Under the pieces are notes generated by a model that was not told the DNA's origin, did not search any database, and saw nothing but the letters and a program-made list of their open reading frames with translations. A stretch of 64,000 nucleotides of DNA from Spirosoma sp. SC4-14. GTDB taxonomy: Bacteria > Bacteroidota > Bacteroidia > Cytophagales > Spirosomataceae. Both the position numbers and the translations under genes were made by a program. Positions 62,083 to 64,000 of the stretch are shown one piece after another. Positions within the stretch are counted from its first letter, which is position 1; each line of letters starts with the position of its first letter. The stretch is from NCBI RefSeq assembly GCF_037201965.1, contig NZ_CP147518.1, positions 2,293,001 through 2,357,000 of the forward strand, in the 5' to 3' direction.

Positions 62083-63810
62083 ATGACCAATTCCGAAATC
62101 GTTGACCTCCTTGAGCTGACCGGCCGGTTGATGGAACTCCACGACCATGATGCCTTCCGTACGCGGACATTTCAGTCGGCCGCGTTTAATTTAGATAAAA
62201 CTACTGCCGATCTGGCACAACTGTCAGTCGACGAGCTGATTAAGTTGCCGGGTGTTGGGAAGTCGGTTGCCAATAAAATCCGTGAAATTGCCGAAACAGG
62301 GCATCTGACCGAACTGGATGAACTACTGGCTCAAACGCCTTCGGGCGTTCTGGATATGTTTCGGATCAAAGGGCTGGGCGTTAAAAAAGTCCGAACGCTT
62401 TGGCAGGAACTCGGTATCGACAACCTGCGCGATCTGAAACTGGCCGGAGAGAACGGACAGATTGCCAAAATCAAAGGGTTCGGTGCCAATACGCAGGAGA
62501 AGATTCTGGCTGCACTGGAGTTTTTGCAGGAACAGCAGGGCAAAGTGCGGATGGATAAAGCCGATATGATTGCCAATATGCTCCGCGACGAATTGAGCAA
62601 CCATGTCGAGCGGGTCGAAATTAGCGGGCAGGTGCGCCGAAAAGCACAGGAGGTCGATACGGTTCAGTTGCTGATCCAGACCAGCAACCCCGTTGGGACC
62701 ATGAACATGCTGGCCAGCCTGCCCAATCTGGAGCAGAACGAGTCAGAATCCTCCCCGTTTGCATGGCGCGGGCAGTTGCAGGGCTTCGATGTTGGAGTTG
62801 AGTTGCTGTTCTTCCCGGCTACTGATTTCAACAAACAGTTATTCATTCAAACGGCTGCCGATTCGCATTTGCAACAGCCTGGGGCTGGCGGATTGCCGCT
62901 TCTGCAGTTTGCGCTGATGAGTAACGGTACCGAAGCCGAACTGGAAACGGAAGCCGTAGAGGCAACTATCTACACGCGGGCGGGCTTGCCTTATATTGTG
63001 CCGGAAATGCGGGAAGACGACTTTGCCTTTCGCTGGGCGAGTCGGCACCAGAACAATGAACTCATAACCTGGAACGACTTACGCGGAACACTCCACAACC
63101 ACAGCACCTGGTCGGATGGGAAGCAGTCGGTTGCCGATATGGCTGCCTATTGTCGTGAGTTGGGCCTTACATATTTCGGCATTGCCGATCATTCAAAAAC
63201 CGCTTCCTATGCCAATGGCCTCGATGTTGATCGGGTGCGGCAGCAACAAGCCGAAATCGATCAGCTCAATGCCGGTTTTGACGACGGATTCCGAATATTT
63301 AAAGGAATTGAATCCGATATTCTGGGCGATGGTTCGCTCGATTACGACGACCAGACACTGGCTAGCTTCGACTATGTGGTGGCATCGGTGCATCAAACCT
63401 TAACGATGTCGCTTGAAAAGGCAACTACAAGGCTTCTGAAAGCGATTGAAAACCCATATACCATAATACTGGGGCACCCAACTGGTCGGTTGTTGCTGGC
63501 CCGCGAAGGGTACCCCATCGACCACCGGGCCATTATCGATGCCTGTGCGGCACATAACGTCATTATCGAAATTAACGCTAGCCCATATCGACTCGATATT
63601 GACTGGCGTTGGATCGACTATGCCATGCAGCAGGGCGTGATGCTGAGCATTAATCCTGATGCGCACGATCTGGCTGGACTGCTCGATATGCATTATGGCG
63701 TGGCCGTTGGGCGTAAGGGTGGACTTACCAAAGAAATGACGTTTAATGCACTACCTCTACAGGAAATGGCCGATTATCTGCAACGACGGCGCGAAAAGGT
63801 ACGTACATAG
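62083..63810 (+). CDS. polX: PolX family DNA polymerase/PHP protein with altered palm
   Basis: A 575-residue PolX-type protein. Helix-hairpin-helix regions near 51-65 (LIKLPGVGKSVANKI) and 95-110; Pol beta-like palm near 180-195; C-terminal PHP phosphoesterase from about 325 with HNHSTWSDG, ADHSKT, GIESDI, ASVHQT, LGHPTGRLL and NPDAH. The polymerase motif GSXRR-DXD reads GQVRRKAQEVDTV: the second metal-binding Asp is missing, so polymerization may be lost while the PHP nuclease remains. Start ATG62083 chosen over GTG62065. Confidence 0.9.
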   Translation: MTNSEIVDLLELTGRLMELHDHDAFRTRTFQSAAFNLDKTTADLAQLSVDELIKLPGVGKSVANKIREIAETGHLTELDELLAQTPSGVLDMFRIKGLGVKKVRTLWQELGIDNLRDLKLAGENGQIAKIKGFGANTQEKILAALEFLQEQQGKVRMDKADMIANMLRDELSNHVERVEISGQVRRKAQEVDTVQLLIQTSNPVGTMNMLASLPNLEQNESESSPFAWRGQLQGFDVGVELLFFPATDFNKQLFIQTAADSHLQQPGAGGLPLLQFALMSNGTEAELETEAVEATIYTRAGLPYIVPEMREDDFAFRWASRHQNNELITWNDLRGTLHNHSTWSDGKQSVADMAAYCRELGLTYFGIADHSKTASYANGLDVDRVRQQQAEIDQLNAGFDDGFRIFKGIESDILGDGSLDYDDQTLASFDYVVASVHQTLTMSLEKATTRLLKAIENPYTIILGHPTGRLLLAREGYPIDHRAIIDACAAHNVIIEINASPYRLDIDWRWIDYAMQQGVMLSINPDAHDLAGLLDMHYGVAVGRKGGLTKEMTFNALPLQEMADYLQRRREKVRT

Positions 63811-63956
63811 AGTACAGCGAACGGCGGAAAGTATTAATAATCAATTAATGACTTGTCAAAATAGGGTAAATGATTCGATTTTTACCTTTATATCATTGAT
63901 GCGTCATACAGTTATTTGTTCTATCCGCTGGCTCTGCGCTTCCTAAACCTGACTCT

Positions 63957-64000
63957 ATGCGCTTTCTTCTACTGGTCATATTCGCTTGTATACTCAACGA
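63957..64000 (+). CDS. start of an exported protein, cut by window end
   Basis: An open frame starting MRFLLLVIFACILN looks like the beginning of a signal peptide. Only 14 codons lie in the window, so no family can be given. Confidence 0.4.
   Translation, partial: MRFLLLVIFACILN

Overview
The window looks like chromosomal DNA from an aerobic, heterotrophic member of the Bacteroidota, most likely order Cytophagales and close to Spirosoma. This rests on gene content: a TonB-dependent receptor with an N-terminal STN domain next to a DUF4249 lipoprotein, many genes with weak or no Shine-Dalgarno sequence, several TTTG-N19/21-(T/C)ANNTTTG promoters of the Bacteroidota type, and protein families typical of that group. 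The genus is an inference; no rRNA is present. Base composition looks moderately GC by eye, with one clearly AT-richer island at about 44.6-47.8 kb.

Layout. 1-0.93 kb: a REP-associated (IS200-like) tyrosine transposase between two near-identical 132-bp blocks of REP palindromes. 0.98-4.45 kb: the molybdenum subunit of a xanthine-dehydrogenase-family enzyme and its XdhC maturation factor, separated by a large REP inverted pair. 4.7-6.9 kb: a secreted penicillin-acylase-family Ntn hydrolase. 7.0-14.5 kb: a co-directional run of ureA, ureB, a GNAT acetyltransferase, ureC, ureE, ureF, a divergent GTP-cyclohydrolase-II-like gene, matB, madL and madM. 14.7-19.0 kb: a VOC protein, a dihydrofolate-reductase-like protein, a GH20 hexosaminidase and a zinc-site-less sirtuin. 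19.0-25.2 kb, minus strand: two helix-hairpin-helix membrane proteins with a double-OmpA protein, a ROK kinase, an unrecognised secreted protein and N-carbamoylputrescine amidase. 25.4-35 kb: oxidoreductase, cold-shock protein, Tex, NlpC/P60 lipoprotein, GIY-YIG protein, tRNA-Ala(GGC), a two-component pair and 1-Cys peroxiredoxin. 35-44.6 kb: GH25 lysozyme, GT39-type glycosyltransferase, 2OG-Fe(II) oxygenase, pgi, two paralogous outer-membrane barrels, a siroheme-synthase N-domain protein and an FMN reductase. 44.6-47.8 kb: the AT-rich island with two tiny membrane proteins and an 804-residue orphan. 48-57 kb: OsmC, a small Cys-rich secreted peptide, a DUF1080 protein and a four-gene TonB-receptor operon. 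57-64 kb: hybrid sensor kinase, thyA, pentapeptide-repeat protein, 2TM protein and a PolX-family protein whose polymerase metal site looks degraded.

How the genes may work together. The most suggestive block is 1-14.5 kb: a molybdenum hydroxylase, urease, a GTP-cyclohydrolase-II-like protein, malonyl-CoA synthetase and a malonate transporter. Urea and malonate are the two end products of oxidative (barbiturate) pyrimidine catabolism, so this could be a salvage module for that pathway. Purine catabolism plus unrelated malonate uptake is the simpler alternative. The other top candidate for something undescribed is the 804-residue orphan with three recurring beta-rich modules in the AT-rich island.

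Limits: all assignments are from reading protein sequence and motifs; no database search, alignment program or structure prediction was run. Coordinates of starts were moved inward where a signal peptide or family N-terminus pointed to a better start codon.
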